A DNA stretch of 64,000 nucleotides, taken from assembly GCA_054661495.1 (NCBI GenBank), contig BAAFSQ010000012.1:22185-86184 (forward strand). The letters are read 5' to 3'. Source of the stretch: Zygophlyctis sp. KS116. Its lineage: Eukaryota; Chytridiomycota. Below are positions 11,345-23,900 of this stretch, piece after piece. Numbering within the stretch: position 1 is the stretch's first letter; every line of letters begins with the position of its first letter. Under the pieces are notes generated by a model. The model did no database searches. It was not told the origin of the DNA and worked only from the letters and a program-made list of their open reading frames with translations. The translations under genes were made by a program, and so were the position numbers.

Positions 11345-12234
11345 ATGTTTAAAAGTCTGTCAACTCTGCAACCTAGAAATATAGAATTGGAGACTGTTTA
11401 TATCACTACTGTTAATCCAAAGATTGCATCCAAACTCATTAAAGAATTAAACTCTCTGGATGATCTAACCCTACCACATTTGAAGAGAATCAGGAAAACA
11501 GTAACAGATACAGGTATTTGAATATTTTCTTAAAAATTAGGAAATATTTTAGAAGCAATTTTATTTCCTGCATCGGTTGAAATTGAATTTGTTTTACAAT
11601 TTTTATCTAGAGTGCATGATTCAGATTGGATTATTAGGACAACTCTAGTCTCTAAATTAGAACCAATGCTTAGAATTGAATATGAAGAATGGAAAGAATT
11701 TTGGCCATTGAGCTTTTATGAACGATTAGATTTAATTGATATATTAGATCAGAGTCATGAAGAATACGCGTCTAGTTGGTCAAGTAAAATTCTAGACTTC
11801 AAGCTCCAAAATACAAATATTGAAAATGTTGCAATGATTGTTCATCCTGTTAAAAATGAACTTTTAGCTCTAGGAACTGATTCTTGTCTAAAACATCCAT
11901 TAAGGCATGCTGTAATGAATGTAATTGAAAATGTGGCACTACAAGAGTCTGAAAACAGGAATAACAGTAATACAAAGAAAAGAAGCTTGGATGAACCTAA
12001 TTACGGTTATTTATGTACTGGATTAGATATTTTTGTATTTAGAGAGCCATGCATCATGTATTTTTTTCTAAATTTAAATTTAATTATAGGTGTTCAATGG
12101 CTCTTGTTCATTCCAGAATCCATAGATTATTCTTTATAAAAGAAAATCCTGAAAATGGTGGAATTTGCTCAATTTATAAATTACATATGCATAAAAGTCT
12201 AAATCATCACTTTAAATCATATTTAAAAGTCTAA
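11345..12234 (+). CDS. TAD3: tRNA-specific adenosine deaminase subunit TAD3 (ADAT3)
   Basis: Non-catalytic subunit of the heterodimer that converts adenosine-34 to inosine in tRNA anticodons. Three exons (11345-11513, 11541-12057, 12090-12234), introns of 27 and 32 nt, 276 aa. The deaminase fold shows HPLRHAVM, where valine replaces the catalytic glutamate as in all ADAT3 proteins, followed by YLCTGLDIFV and the zinc site REPCIMCSMALVHSRIHR; the PCIMC motif is created exactly by the second splice. The N-terminal 100 residues are the ADAT3-type extension. Its stop codon overlaps that of the convergent YOP1 gene by 4 nt. Identification is firm from the HAV and PCxxC pair. Confidence 0.92.
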
Positions 12235-12825
12235 TCTTTTTTCAAATCAGAGACAACTTCATTGATTTTATTCTTTAGATTAATTTTTTTTTAATTTTAC
12301 CTGCACTTTATTCAATTCTTGATCTATTTTTGATTGTTCCTTTAGCAGAATTGGACGTAGAAAAGACGAGTAAATCTTTGCTGCGCCTTTAAATTGCGGA
12401 AGAATCAAGTATCCTATAAACAATAGCTTAAATGTAAAATATAATCTAGCGGGTAAGAGATCAGAAAAGTCTTACGGAATCCAATAAATCACTACATCAC
12501 TAAAGAGTTCAACCAAATTTAAAAACCCAAAGACTGTCCAGTACATCAACCTTTTAAGTTAATTCTTGATCGCATACCATTGAACATCATCTTCCTTTCT
12601 ATCCGACTCAATGGCTTTAAACGAAGCATATGCAGGATAAACAAATCCAAATAAATTTGTGATTAATCTTGCGCCGACATTCATAAAAACTAGAAAAATC
12701 AAGAATACTGCAATTGATCCTGCAGAATAAGTTTTTGGGACCTTTGTCTTTCTCTCAAAATCCTTTAAAACACTAAATTTAGATAGTTCCTTGTCCAAAT
12801 TCGAAATCAAAGTCTCAAAATTCAT
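12231..12825 (-). CDS. YOP1: YOP1/REEP family ER-shaping protein
   Basis: Membrane protein that curves ER tubules. Four exons (12825-12578, 12550-12476, 12445-12301, 12272-12231), introns of 27, 30 and 28 nt, 169 aa. The DP1/TB2/HVA22 signature is complete: FGFVYPAYASFKAIES, then DDVQWLMYWTVFGFLN, ELFSDVVIYWIPLYFTFK and GYLILPQFKGAAKIY, with the two hydrophobic hairpins and a final amphipathic helix. The N-terminus contains a short Yop1-type lead (LSKFSVLKDFERKT). The start at 12825 is only 20 bp downstream of the HYLS1 stop on the same strand. Confidence 0.92.
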
Positions 12826-12845
12826 TTTTCTCTTTCCGCCTAAAC

Positions 12846-13702
12846 TTAAAACTGCTCTGCCATTCGATTTCTAGAGTAAGTCTAGTATATTTACCTGATT
12901 TCCCATACTACATCTCTTCTTGGTTTAGAAGTTGGTACAATATAATTAGATCTCATGGATGCATAATTATGTCTTGGTTTAGAATTGAGTCTAACACTAG
13001 ATCCTGATGCAGGATGATCAGACTTATTCTCTGCCGATCGTTTTAGAAATGAATCTTTTGACCATGTTTTTTGATGTTGATGGAACCTAGAGACTGGATC
13101 ATTCTTTTTCTTTCTTTGTGGTATAGATGGGCGTATAACTACTATTAATAATTTAAAAAGTACATCCGGGTCTCTTGAAGACAAATTGTTTCTCTGATTC
13201 AGAGTATTCAGTCTAAATCATTAATACTTTTTAATAAAATACAATATTTGTGAAATCTTGATGATAAGATTCTTCTTCTTCTTCTTCTTCTAGATAATTG
13301 CAACTTTTATCATTACTAATACTGTTTTGGTTTAAATCAATTGAATCTAGTCTCTGCATCATCTGATCTATTTCCTGTTTTTCTCTAGATTGTCTAGTAT
13401 TCTTAATAATAATCTGATTATTATCATTTCTGTATTCTACAGCATTCAATGAGAAATCAAAGGCCTCCAATTCAGTAAAGTCCGTGTCAGAGTCTGCTAC
13501 TTTATGAATTTTGAATTTAGAAAATACCATCAACTTCAGTATTAATTTCCTCAATAAAGGCATCAATCACAGAGTCTGGTAGAAAATCCCGTTGATATCC
13601 CATACTCTCCAATTGGTCAATTACAAAAGACCGTGTTAGTGGAACAACTTCTTCATCATTAGTCTTGGCTAAACTCTGGTCTAGTTTATTAATAGATAAC
13701 AT
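12846..13702 (-). CDS. HYLS1: HYLS1-like centriolar protein
   Basis: Centriole protein required for cilium or flagellum assembly in animals. Five exons (13702-13528, 13499-13243, 13212-13164, about 13138-12895, 12870-12846) give about 249 aa; the fourth 3' splice site is ambiguous by 3 nt (intron of 22 or 25 nt). The N-terminus has a helical DQLESMGYQRDFLPDSVIDA motif like the family's first conserved block. The middle is acidic (six glutamates in a row). The C-terminus has the HYLS1 box: KKKNDPVSRFHQH, then KPRHNYASM, SNYIVPTSKPRRDVVWEIRN. The start ATG overlaps the stop of CTU1 by one base (TAATG). Presence of this gene argues for a flagellated life stage. Confidence 0.75.
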
Positions 13703-14791
13703 TAAAAATCAGTCTTTTCGGAAGTATTTGTAATATGCGCTCGTCGAATTTTATCTGAATTACCAATTCCTAATTTTGGAAGTCCCTTTTCTAGTCCTTC
13801 AAGTAGAATACACGCTTTGCAAACATCTCTAGATGACATGTAACCACATCTAATACAAGATCCAAGATCTCCTTTAATTCTTTCTCCTCTATTCAACTTT
13901 AACAGAGTATTAGATTCAAAATTTTCACCAGATCTAATAATATCTAAAATTGCAGATGGTCTTATAGCTTCTAAATCCTTTAAAAATCCTCTTGCATAAC
14001 CCCTATAAGCTTCTTTAGAATAAGTACATTCTGTAGAAAAATAATCTAATTTCTTGAAATATGCATACATGACAATTTCCTTTTCAAAAGTATATTTTAA
14101 AGGTTTTGCTCTTGGAAGTAATTCATCTGTATCAGTCTTTATAAGAGTACATCTCTTTAATCTAGAGAAATCTCCTCTTAAAATATTCATTAAAACTGTT
14201 TCAGCCATATCATCTGCATTATGACCTGTTACAATCATATCTACACCTAGTAAAGCTGCACCTCTATCAAGAGCTTGTCTTCTAAAAACACCACAAAATG
14301 TGCAATTATTCTTTAATCCTACTTGTTTAACAATATCATCCATTGACCATCCATATAAATCAGTATAAGATAGCACTTTTAGAGGTATTTTGTACTGAAT
14401 TTCATTTCTTTTAACAGTCTAGTATAAAACAGCTTAAAGTACCTCTAAAGAATCATCTCTGTATCCAGTTATTCCCTCATCAATAGATAATAAACACAAA
14501 TCTAGTCCGTAATCATATTTTTCATTTAATGTAGTCATGACATGTGCCAGTACAGTTGAATCTTTCATAAGAATTTAGTGATTTACCTTTTCCTCCTGAT
14601 GCTGCAATTGCTATTTTATCTCCTCTTTTGAATAATGCATTAGAGACTATAGTATTATGGATTTCCTCTTCAAAGATTGCAAAGAAACAAGTCTTGCAGA
14701 CTAATTGTAATGTTTTGGGTCTCTTGAGAATGGGACGATTAGTTTTGCACAAACTGCAAGTTTTCATTTGCTGATAAGGCCTCCTAGCCAT
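13702..14791 (-). CDS. CTU1: cytoplasmic tRNA 2-thiolation protein 1 (NCS6)
   Basis: Adenylates and thiolates wobble uridine-34 of Lys, Glu and Gln tRNAs together with CTU2/NCS2, using sulfur from URM1. Three exons (14791-14587, 14561-14443, 14418-13702), introns of 25 and 24 nt, 346 aa, the usual size. Zinc CxxC pairs open the protein ([14 protein letters not shown]); the PP-loop reads [16 protein letters not shown] and is completed by the first splice; [29 protein letters not shown] and a C-terminal CIRCGYMSS...CKAC zinc pair follow, all diagnostic. The last bases TAATG are shared with the next gene. The divergent promoter to TOM1 contains a G-rich repeat. Confidence 0.95.
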
Positions 14792-14868
14792 GGAACTGCT
14801 GTCAAGAGCTGTTAGGAAGTGCAATGTGCCACACTGTTATCAGTAGGCTCTTGGCTGTTGTAGGCCAT

Positions 14869-14912
14869 GGGGCAGTGGGGCATTGGGCAGTGGGCATTGG
14901 GGCAGTGAGGAG
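14869..14912 (+). repeat. G-rich imperfect tandem repeat in divergent promoter
   Basis: Two and a half imperfect copies of a 14-16 nt unit built from GGGGCAGT and GGGCATT lie between the CTU1 start (14791, minus) and the TOM1 start (14962, plus). It holds five runs of three or four G within 45 nt in a region that is otherwise AT-rich, so a quadruplex on the plus strand is possible. No open frame crosses it. Function is inference only. Confidence 0.6.
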
Positions 14913-14961
14913 GAGCCTTGAGCGATTGTGCTGATTGTGTAGGAGCCTCAATTAAAAAAAT

Positions 14962-17900
14962 ATGAGAATTTCAAAAACTCCAACAAAGAGGTTGGCTGCT
15001 CCGGTATTTAGTATTGTTTAATAGAAATAGGTAAAGGAGTTGTTGGAATTTATTGATTCTCTTTCAACCCAAAAGTTGCTTGATATTGCGCTAGAGTTGG
15101 ATAGGAATGGTTGGCCCTTTCCAAAATCTGATCTCTTTCATTGGACTGCAGTTTTAAATCAATGGGATGAAGTTTTAGGAGAATTGGTTACTAAATATTC
15201 TCTAAAGGAGTTACAAAAAATAGACTTTTCAAAAGATGATAAGGATGTATTAAGAGGGATTTTGAAATTAACTTGGTATCTATGGGAGAATTGTACAAAT
15301 AGGAACTTATACGCATCTTATGAACATTTAGGGGCTTTATTGAATTCTAATGATCAGCAAATATTACATGTTACATTATTACTTTTAACAAGACCTGCGA
15401 CAAGAATAAGCTCTCAAAGAAATTTAAAAAATATTTTTTCTGGTTTACAAGAAAGGTTGATTTGTTTAGCGGCAAATTGGGGAGAGTATTCAGATTTTAA
15501 ACTTTTTAAAAGAAATGAAGCGGATACTATGATTGATAAAGCAAATTTATTATACTCTTTTTATAGATCAAGTGATTCTTCTAAAGAATCAGATAAACAA
15601 GGACTGGTTTCTATAATCATGGATTTGAATAAAACTCAAAATGAAGGTGCAAAAGAGGTTTTTGATATGATTGTTGAAAAGTATAATGTGCCAAATCAAT
15701 TCTATTATCCTCTATACTTTAAAGTTAGGATATTAAAAGATATAAATGATGCTGAAAAAAGGCAAATATGGGGATGTATAAGGTTACTGGCATTATCTGT
15801 TTGTTGTAAGTTTCTCTTGAAATTTTAAACTTTAGTAAATATATTGAGTCAAGAAACTGCTCAATCTACGTTTTTTTTATATGAACCGGATATTATCACT
15901 AAAATAGCTTCTGTTTTGGATGATTCAGAGTATTCTTTTGATTTCCAGCTTTGTGCAATTTATACAATGGAGTCTCTTTGTCATTTTAGATCCAAATTAT
16001 CAGATGTGCTGTTAGCCGTAAATGCAAGTGTAAATCATGGTATTTTGTTAAATTTGATTCGTAAAATGATTGGAAATTGTAAGTTTATATACATTAAAAG
16101 GTAGCGATTCCATTTGAATTGGCAGAAGCTTTGAATTCATTGGTGGCTTATATTATTTCTACTCAGTCTGGGGGAACAATGCTTATAAGTGCTGGGATTA
16201 TACCAGTGCTTCTTGGTACAGTGGCTGAGAATTCCTCTACTAGAGTAATATTTTTTAATTTTACAAATAGAGCGTTACTAAAAGTGTTAATATTTTAGAT
16301 AACATTCTGTATGGATTCCCGTCTTCTTTTAATGTCTTTATGGAATCAAATGGACTTGAGATTATTGTGAAAAGGATTGAATCAGAGGTTTCTCTATGCT
16401 TGAATACTTTTGATTCAAGTGGAGACGGGGCAACACTTCCATTTGATCGTGGAACTCTTTTACGCTCTTTGCTAAAGTTTGTGATGCATTTAATGCAAAC
16501 ATCTGGATCCGCTGATCGTATGCGGAATCTCATTGAGAGTACGCTGCCGAAATCTATCCTGTTCATATTAGATAACTCAAAGAGCTTTGGAGCAAATGTC
16601 TTTGGGATTGGTATGCTAAAGTATTTTATTTAACACTAAAGCTATTAATATTATGGCCACATTTATTCATAATGAGCCAACTTCTTTGAATATTCTACAG
16701 GAAGCTAAACTACCACAGGCATTTTTAAAATCAATCACCTCATCCATGCCTGTCTCTGCAGAAGTCATTTCAGCTATACCAAATGCTTTTGGTGCTATTT
16801 GCCTCAATTCGGCTGGATTAGAAGCATTTAATGAATCTAATCCAATCCATACTTATCTTCAGGTTTTCACAGATAAAGAAAATCTTCGCACTGTGCAGGA
16901 TAATGACGTCCCGCATTTGGTTGGGAATTCAATGGATGAGCTTATTCGCCACCAGCCAAGTCTGAAAGAGTCAATTATAAGTGCTCTTGTTTCAATGCTG
17001 TCAAAAGTTGTTGAGCTTGGAGATTTTTATGCGGAAGAAAAATTGGAGAAAACCGTATTGATCCTTTCCTCCTCAGATTTGCCACTTAAACAAATCAATA
17101 ATAAGGAACAACAAAAAGAAGAAGATATTGTGATCATGATTGATGTTGTTTCAAGGGTGATTTTTAATTTGAATTAATTCGATAGTTGCTTGAAGGCCTC
17201 TTCCAAAATGTAGCACATGCTCCTGATTTTATCCGATTGGGAGGTGCAGAAACCCTTCGGCAGTTATCGCAGCTGCGATGTATTCCGTATGACTTCACAT
17301 CTACTCCATCTTCATTTACTCTCTCTTATCTTTTCAGAGTATTGATCGAATCGGATCCAAATCGCATCATTGAAATGATTGCCAAGCAAACAAGAAGCAC
17401 TTTAAGTCTACTTGATAATCTGTTGAAATGTTCAGAGGATGGTAGCATGCTGGAAAAATATATTCAGTTGAATTCGGGTATTTTTTTCACTGCTAAACTA
17501 TAGATTTGACAGAAACTGAACAAGATATTGGACAGAAACTTTTTAGAGGTCTGATAAATATTTTGGGCTTAATTCGACTACTGACAGATATGTACTGTAC
17601 TCATTCTTTATCACACATGAAAAGCTTCACTGGTGCCATTTTGAGCTTCACTGGTGATTTTGGGGAAGGATTACTGGAACTGTTGGGAAAACTTCAAAAG
17701 GTTTGCATAACGGAAAAACTTTTTATCAAGAAAAACGTGCCTGAGAGCTGGTATGAGAAGCCAAAAAAGGAGAAGCCTGCCGATCCAGATCTTCGCATTG
17801 TTGGTATCGGTCAGGGGGCTTCTAGACCCGAATTTGAAATGGATATCATTAGTCCTACTTCTGCAGGGACAGATGTGCAAGGTGATCAAGTTATGGCAAC

Positions 17901-20900
17901 TGCTGAATCAATCCATCAAAATGATTCTCGTATCAAAAATGCTCAAATGATTTGGCATCTAGTTAATGAAATACCATCTGTTGTCGCCAACTTGTTTAAG
18001 GGATTAATAAAGCTGCTTTGGGGGAGAAAGGTTCCGGATCAAAGTCTTCGCAAGTCGTCACACGCGATGACTCGTGAAATAGCATTGGTCATTTGTGATG
18101 ATTTGATATATACTCGAACATGTAAATTACTCCTTGATCTAATTGTAGTAAAAAGTATCATTAGTCCCGGCTACCTAAAGTCTGTTCTTAATTTCTTATT
18201 CACTCTGATGATGGACGATCGATCTACTCCTAGCTTGCAGACACCTTTTGTTATTCACCTTGTGAGAGCCGGATTTTTAAGCCAGGCACAATCAATTATT
18301 GATTTATCTTGGAATAAATTACAAGATTCAGTTGATGATGGTAAATCGGAGGAAATGGCCGACTATCGCTCAATTTTAGAGCGCTGCTTGAATATATTCA
18401 TGATCTTAAGTAATTCGACCATGCTAACTGAATCTGCTCATACAATTCACTTGACTAGAGAAAAAGATAAATCATCACCGGATTATTTTGATTCATCAAA
18501 TCATATTATTACAATCAGACTGGAAATCTTCCCAACAATTCAGAAACTTTTGAATTCTCCTTTTATCTTGAAGGCTGGGCACCCTATTCTTAAAGCCATT
18601 ATCCAGATTTTGCTACATATACTCAAGGCCGAAGGTGAGTCTAAAAGTAAAAATAGTGTTTCTAGTACATCTGCTCCTAGCAATTTAAGTTCCGTTGGAG
18701 GAAGTCTTGTTGCATCTCTTTTTGGAAATAGATCACATACAACTGTTGCAGATCCAAATAAAATTCAACAACTATGTGAAATGGGATTTCCTTCTGCTGC
18801 AGCTGAACGAGCTTTAATACAGTGTGGAAATAATGTAACACGTGCTGCTGACTATCTTCTAACTCATCCTGAAATTGTGGCAGAGGCATCATTTAGTAAT
18901 CAAGAGCAATCATCAGATCCTGCTGGATCTGTGCCTTCTAATAGTACTGCGGCAATATCGAATACATTCTCTAATTCAAACACAGAGCCAATGGATGTTG
19001 TGATGGATAATCAAGTAGGAGAGGCATCCTCATCTGCGTCAGAAACTAGACCTTCTGCAACTCAAGAAGAGGTAGATGATGCGGGACACTCTTCGGACGA
19101 AAAAGGCAAAGAAAAAGCTTGTTTACAGGAAGAATTGGACTCTTTGCGGATTTCTTTCAAGGAGAACCTTCTGGATAAATGCTTTGTCCTACTTGTCGCC
19201 ATTCCAGACGCCATTTTTGAGATAAAAGATCTTATTTTTTTGCTAGGAAAATCTGTTTCTGAAGTAATTAAGATTGTAGTTAGCCAGATTGCAGATGGAA
19301 TAAGTGGTGGTACCGCAAAAGATTTTGGTGCCCTCGACGTACAGCTCCGCTTATTGGCCTTGATAGCTAATGATCCTAAATATCAGAAGGATGGAATATC
19401 GGCTATTGGTGCTCAAGTATCTGTTTTCTTTAATTTGGTTCGTGACAAAGATACTAGCCCTGTCGCAATCTCTTCCCTATTTTTAATACTGGAGTCATTG
19501 CTTTCTGTTTCTGATGAGCCTAAGAAAGCCATGACTTCTGAAATAGTTGAAGGATTGATGAATGAAGATGCCAAACAAAAAGGCAAGAGTAAGCCCAGAA
19601 AAGATGATTTACCGAGTGAGACGTTCGTCTTTTCGATAGAGGAAAAGTTGACACTTTTAGAATCGGTAGTTAATTATATGAAGCTTGATACACTTGATAA
19701 TGACTTGTATCACGCACTACTAAGGGTGATTGTACGCCTGACACGGCATTATGATCTAGCAAGGAAATTTTTAGAATTGGGTGGCTTGCCTTTGTTATTC
19801 AATAGCGAAAAGCTTGTCAGATTTCCTGCCCAGCAGCAATTGACTTTGATGGTTCTTCGTCATCTTGTCGAAGAGCCGGATCTACTAAAAGAGATATTTA
19901 AACACGAAATCACGACATGGTTTTCCCAATACAGGCCACGGGCGGTTGAATTAAATAACTATCTCAAGAATTTCAGTCATCTTTCTATTAGAAATTCAGA
20001 ATTGTTTATCGAAGTAACCTGCTCAATATGTTGCTTATCAAAGTATGATCTTTCTGGAAGAACTCAAAGCTTACTTTTAAAACCCAAGGACCCCGAGGAA
20101 CATCTAAAAAAAGGAGAAAATAATGAAGGATCGCCTATCAAGGTGGCCAAAAAGTCAGAATCGGTTGCCAATCAAAATTGCGTATTGGTCATCAGACATA
20201 TCATAACTTCTATACTTGCAATCAAATCAAATAAGAAAATTATAAAGGAAAATGACGATATTGGTGAAAAAGAAGATTTGGATCACATTCAGCGATGCTT
20301 CTATCTTCAATGTTTATCCGAACTCATAATATCTTACTCAGAATGCAGGAAAGAAGTGATAAATGTTAGTACTAAACGAATTTCTGGAAAAACTCCCATT
20401 AAATCAACCGGAAGAAATCACTTCCTGAATCATCTGTTGCACGAGCTATTGTATAAAGATATTAAATATCTGGATAAAGAGTTCTCTGAAATTCAAGACA
20501 TGAGTATTCGAAAGAAATCAGTTGAAAGTTTCTGGGCATGTTCAGTTCTTTGCGGTTTGTGTGTGGACTATAATATTTCAAAAGTATCGAATTCTATATC
20601 AGAACCCAGAAAAGTAACTTTAGACGCAATTGGAAAATATCTTAAAGACTCAAATTCACATGCGACACATGGCACAGAGGAGCGTTATGGAATATATATC
20701 GCTTTAACAGAACTTATACAGCGAATTCTTTCATATAAACCACCAACTTCTGTAGCGGGTTTTGGGAGATTAGCTAAGCCGAATGATGATCATGCTATTC
20801 AAAATTCAAAGTTGATGCTAGAAGATGGATTTGTTGCTTTGATCACTTCACTAATAGCAGATTTAGATGAACATCATCCTCTATTTAATGGATTGCTGAC

Positions 20901-23900
20901 CAAAATGTTGAAGCCTCTTGAAGTGTTAACTAAGTCAGCCATTAGTTTAGGGCGTGCTTCAGAGGAAGCTGCTGAAGCACCCGAAAAGTCCTCACCTTCT
21001 GAAGGCTTAAGTGTCCAAGATCAAGCTATACCTCTTGAATCAGAGGATAATGGTGAATTGTCGAACATATATCGTAATTCAGCTCTTTCCATGTTTGCTC
21101 CGCGTAGTGATGATGTAGAAGGATTTTCCCATGAAGAAGGATTTGAAGAATTTTCTTCAGACGAAAGTATGGATGACGGAGATGAAGCTGTATCTTTTAA
21201 TTTATTTATTTATTTCTTAGGATTCCGAAGTGGAAGATGAGATGGAGATTGTAGTACCAGAACCATTTCATGGAGCAAATGAATATGATGACGACTCTGG
21301 CGAATCAGATTCAAGTTCTGATATTCCTCATGAATCAGATGTGATTATTGTATTTTTTTCTTTATAATATCTAGGACGGTGAAGAATGGGAGGATGTCGA
21401 AAGTGGGGAGAGTGGGTCTGGATTGGAGGGTCTGCAGGAAGATGGAGAATCTGATTTAGAAAACGTAATAGAGCTTATGTCCACCGATTATGAAATGGAC
21501 GAGGAAAGTGAATCTGGAGAAAATGATGTGGAAGATGAAGAAGATCAAGAAAATTTTGATGCAGATGATTTTGATGCAGAGAGTAATCAAGATGATTCAA
21601 ACATGCCCATAGAATTGCAAGATTCCAATTTTGTGCATCCATTTGATCCAGATGAAGAATATCCTATATATCAGCCGATAAATCCTAATATTGATAGGCA
21701 GCGGATTATGGAGTTGGATGTGGGGCCGGATGGATTAGAAATCCACTGGGCGCAAAGAAGCCGCCCTGACGATGTTGTAGATAATGATATCTTTAATAGT
21801 CGTCCCGGCAGGAGAGGTATTACTGACGAGTCTCTTACCCACCCACTTTTGCAGCAGAGAGTTGAAGTGCATAACCATGGCAGATCCGGAGCAAATTCTC
21901 ATAGACCAGGTGGAGCTGATAGATCAAACGCAAACGGAGACTTACTGGATTGGCAAGCTTTCGATGACGCTGTTGGTGGAAATGCACTGCAGATCTTGGA
22001 GCAAATATTTTCCCGAACTCGCGGTAGAGCTTCAGGATCTCTTCGGGTTGTTGAGGTCCCTCCAGGTATTTCCGCTGGTGGTATGACGCAAGGAGCATTT
22101 GACTCAGCGGATGAATCTGAAGATAATTCACAGAAAGATAAAGTGCCTGGGGCATCTACCACGTTTGATCAACTATCCTTACTTCATTCCTTTACAGTAA
22201 ATTCGACTATTGATCGATGGAAACAGGAGATGAAGTTGATGTATGCTAGCTCTGGAGCAGAAAAGTCATTACGCCTGACACAAGGAATTTTAAATATTTT
22301 AATACCTTTGGCTAAAGAAGCAGCAGAGTTAAAATTCAAAAAAGATGAAGAAGAACGGCTTCTTAGAGAGGAAGAATCCAGAAAGAAAAAAGAGGAGCTT
22401 CTCAAGATTGAGGAAGAAAAGAAAAAAGAATCTGAGTCTGCAACAGTTGAGAAAGCTGTTGCAATACAAACTTCTGCTCCCTCTGATAATCCTTTAAGTG
22501 AATCTCACGAGAACCAAGTTGTGGACCAAAACATTACAGCGCCTGCGGCTCGAGTGATGGTTAATGTCAATGGCCGTGAGGTTGACATTACTGGTAATAA
22601 CAATACTTCTTATTTTTAGGGACAGGGATAGATATTACTTTCCTTGAAGCATTACCAGACGATTTACGCCAGGAAGTGATTAGTCAGCACTATCGTGAAC
22701 AGAGGATAGCTCTTCAGCCTGCAACTGCTGCAAATAATTCGATTAGTCCTGAATTTTTAGAGGCATTGCCTTTTGAAATTAGAGAGGAGCTTTTACGGCA
22801 AGAACAGGGCGACGATAGCTCTCCGGAAAGAGGCTCTGCAGAGGATCGCATGTCATCACAACTTTTAGCCAACCTAGATATGCAACTGCGCCAGCAACTT
22901 TTTCCGGAAAATAATGGATCATTTTTGCCTCCTATTTTTGATGCATCATCATTTCGTAGAAGATTGCAGAACGCTGGGTCTGCTAGAATTATTCCCTCAA
23001 CTGCTGTGGGAGAAAAGGAAACAAAAAAGTCAAATGCATTGCGACTTGAGCCAATTCAATTACTTGAGAAGCAGGCCTTGATGAATCTAGTTCGATTGAT
23101 ATTTGTACCGGATTGTACCACCAATACTTCTCTTCATAGGATCTTAATTAATTTAAGTCAGAATAACAAGTCTAGAAATGATATCGCAATTCTTTTGTTA
23201 TCAATATTGGCTGAAGGAAGTGTGGATTTAGCATCAGTGGATCGCAATTTCTCTCAAATGACAATAAAATCAGGGAAAGTAAAATCCATTGGTCCAATTT
23301 CTCCAAAGGTTGCCAAAATTGCCTCAAATACAGATATTCCAGTGAATTTAGGATTTGTAGAAACTGTTCCGAATTTAGTTGCCCAAAGAAGTTTGGAAGC
23401 ACTTTCCCAACTTGTTTCATTTAATCCATTATTCATCGATTATCTTCTTTCCGAAAATGATCAACTTTCATGCATCAAAATGGTTAAGACACCTTCAAAA
23501 AAACCAAAAGGGAAAGAGAAGGAAAAGAATGCGATAATTTGTGAATATCCTGTAATTATATTACTTAGGCTTTTGGAAAGACCCTACTTTTTGGAAAATT
23601 CTTCATTGTTGGAGCAGTTGATGACCTTACTTTCGAACGTGTTCAAATTGTTTGCTCGAAATAAAGTTGTGAAGGCAGAAAAAGAAGAAGAATCTAGCTC
23701 GAAGCCGGTCAGTGCCGCATCTGAATCAAGCATTCTAAGCCCTTCAGGAGAATTACCTTCTTCTAGTGATGTGGTAGAATCAAAGGTTAAAAAAATTCAT
23801 GCACCAAAATATCCTGCTCTACCGGTTCACAATCTAAAAGCTTTGGTATATGTTCTTTGTGACGGTGTTTGCTCAAGTAAAACATTCCAGTCTACCTTAT

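Noticed and set aside
13270-13295. Trinucleotide microsatellite
   Set aside because: The TTC run encodes the glutamate tract in HYLS1 and is short; ordinary low complexity.
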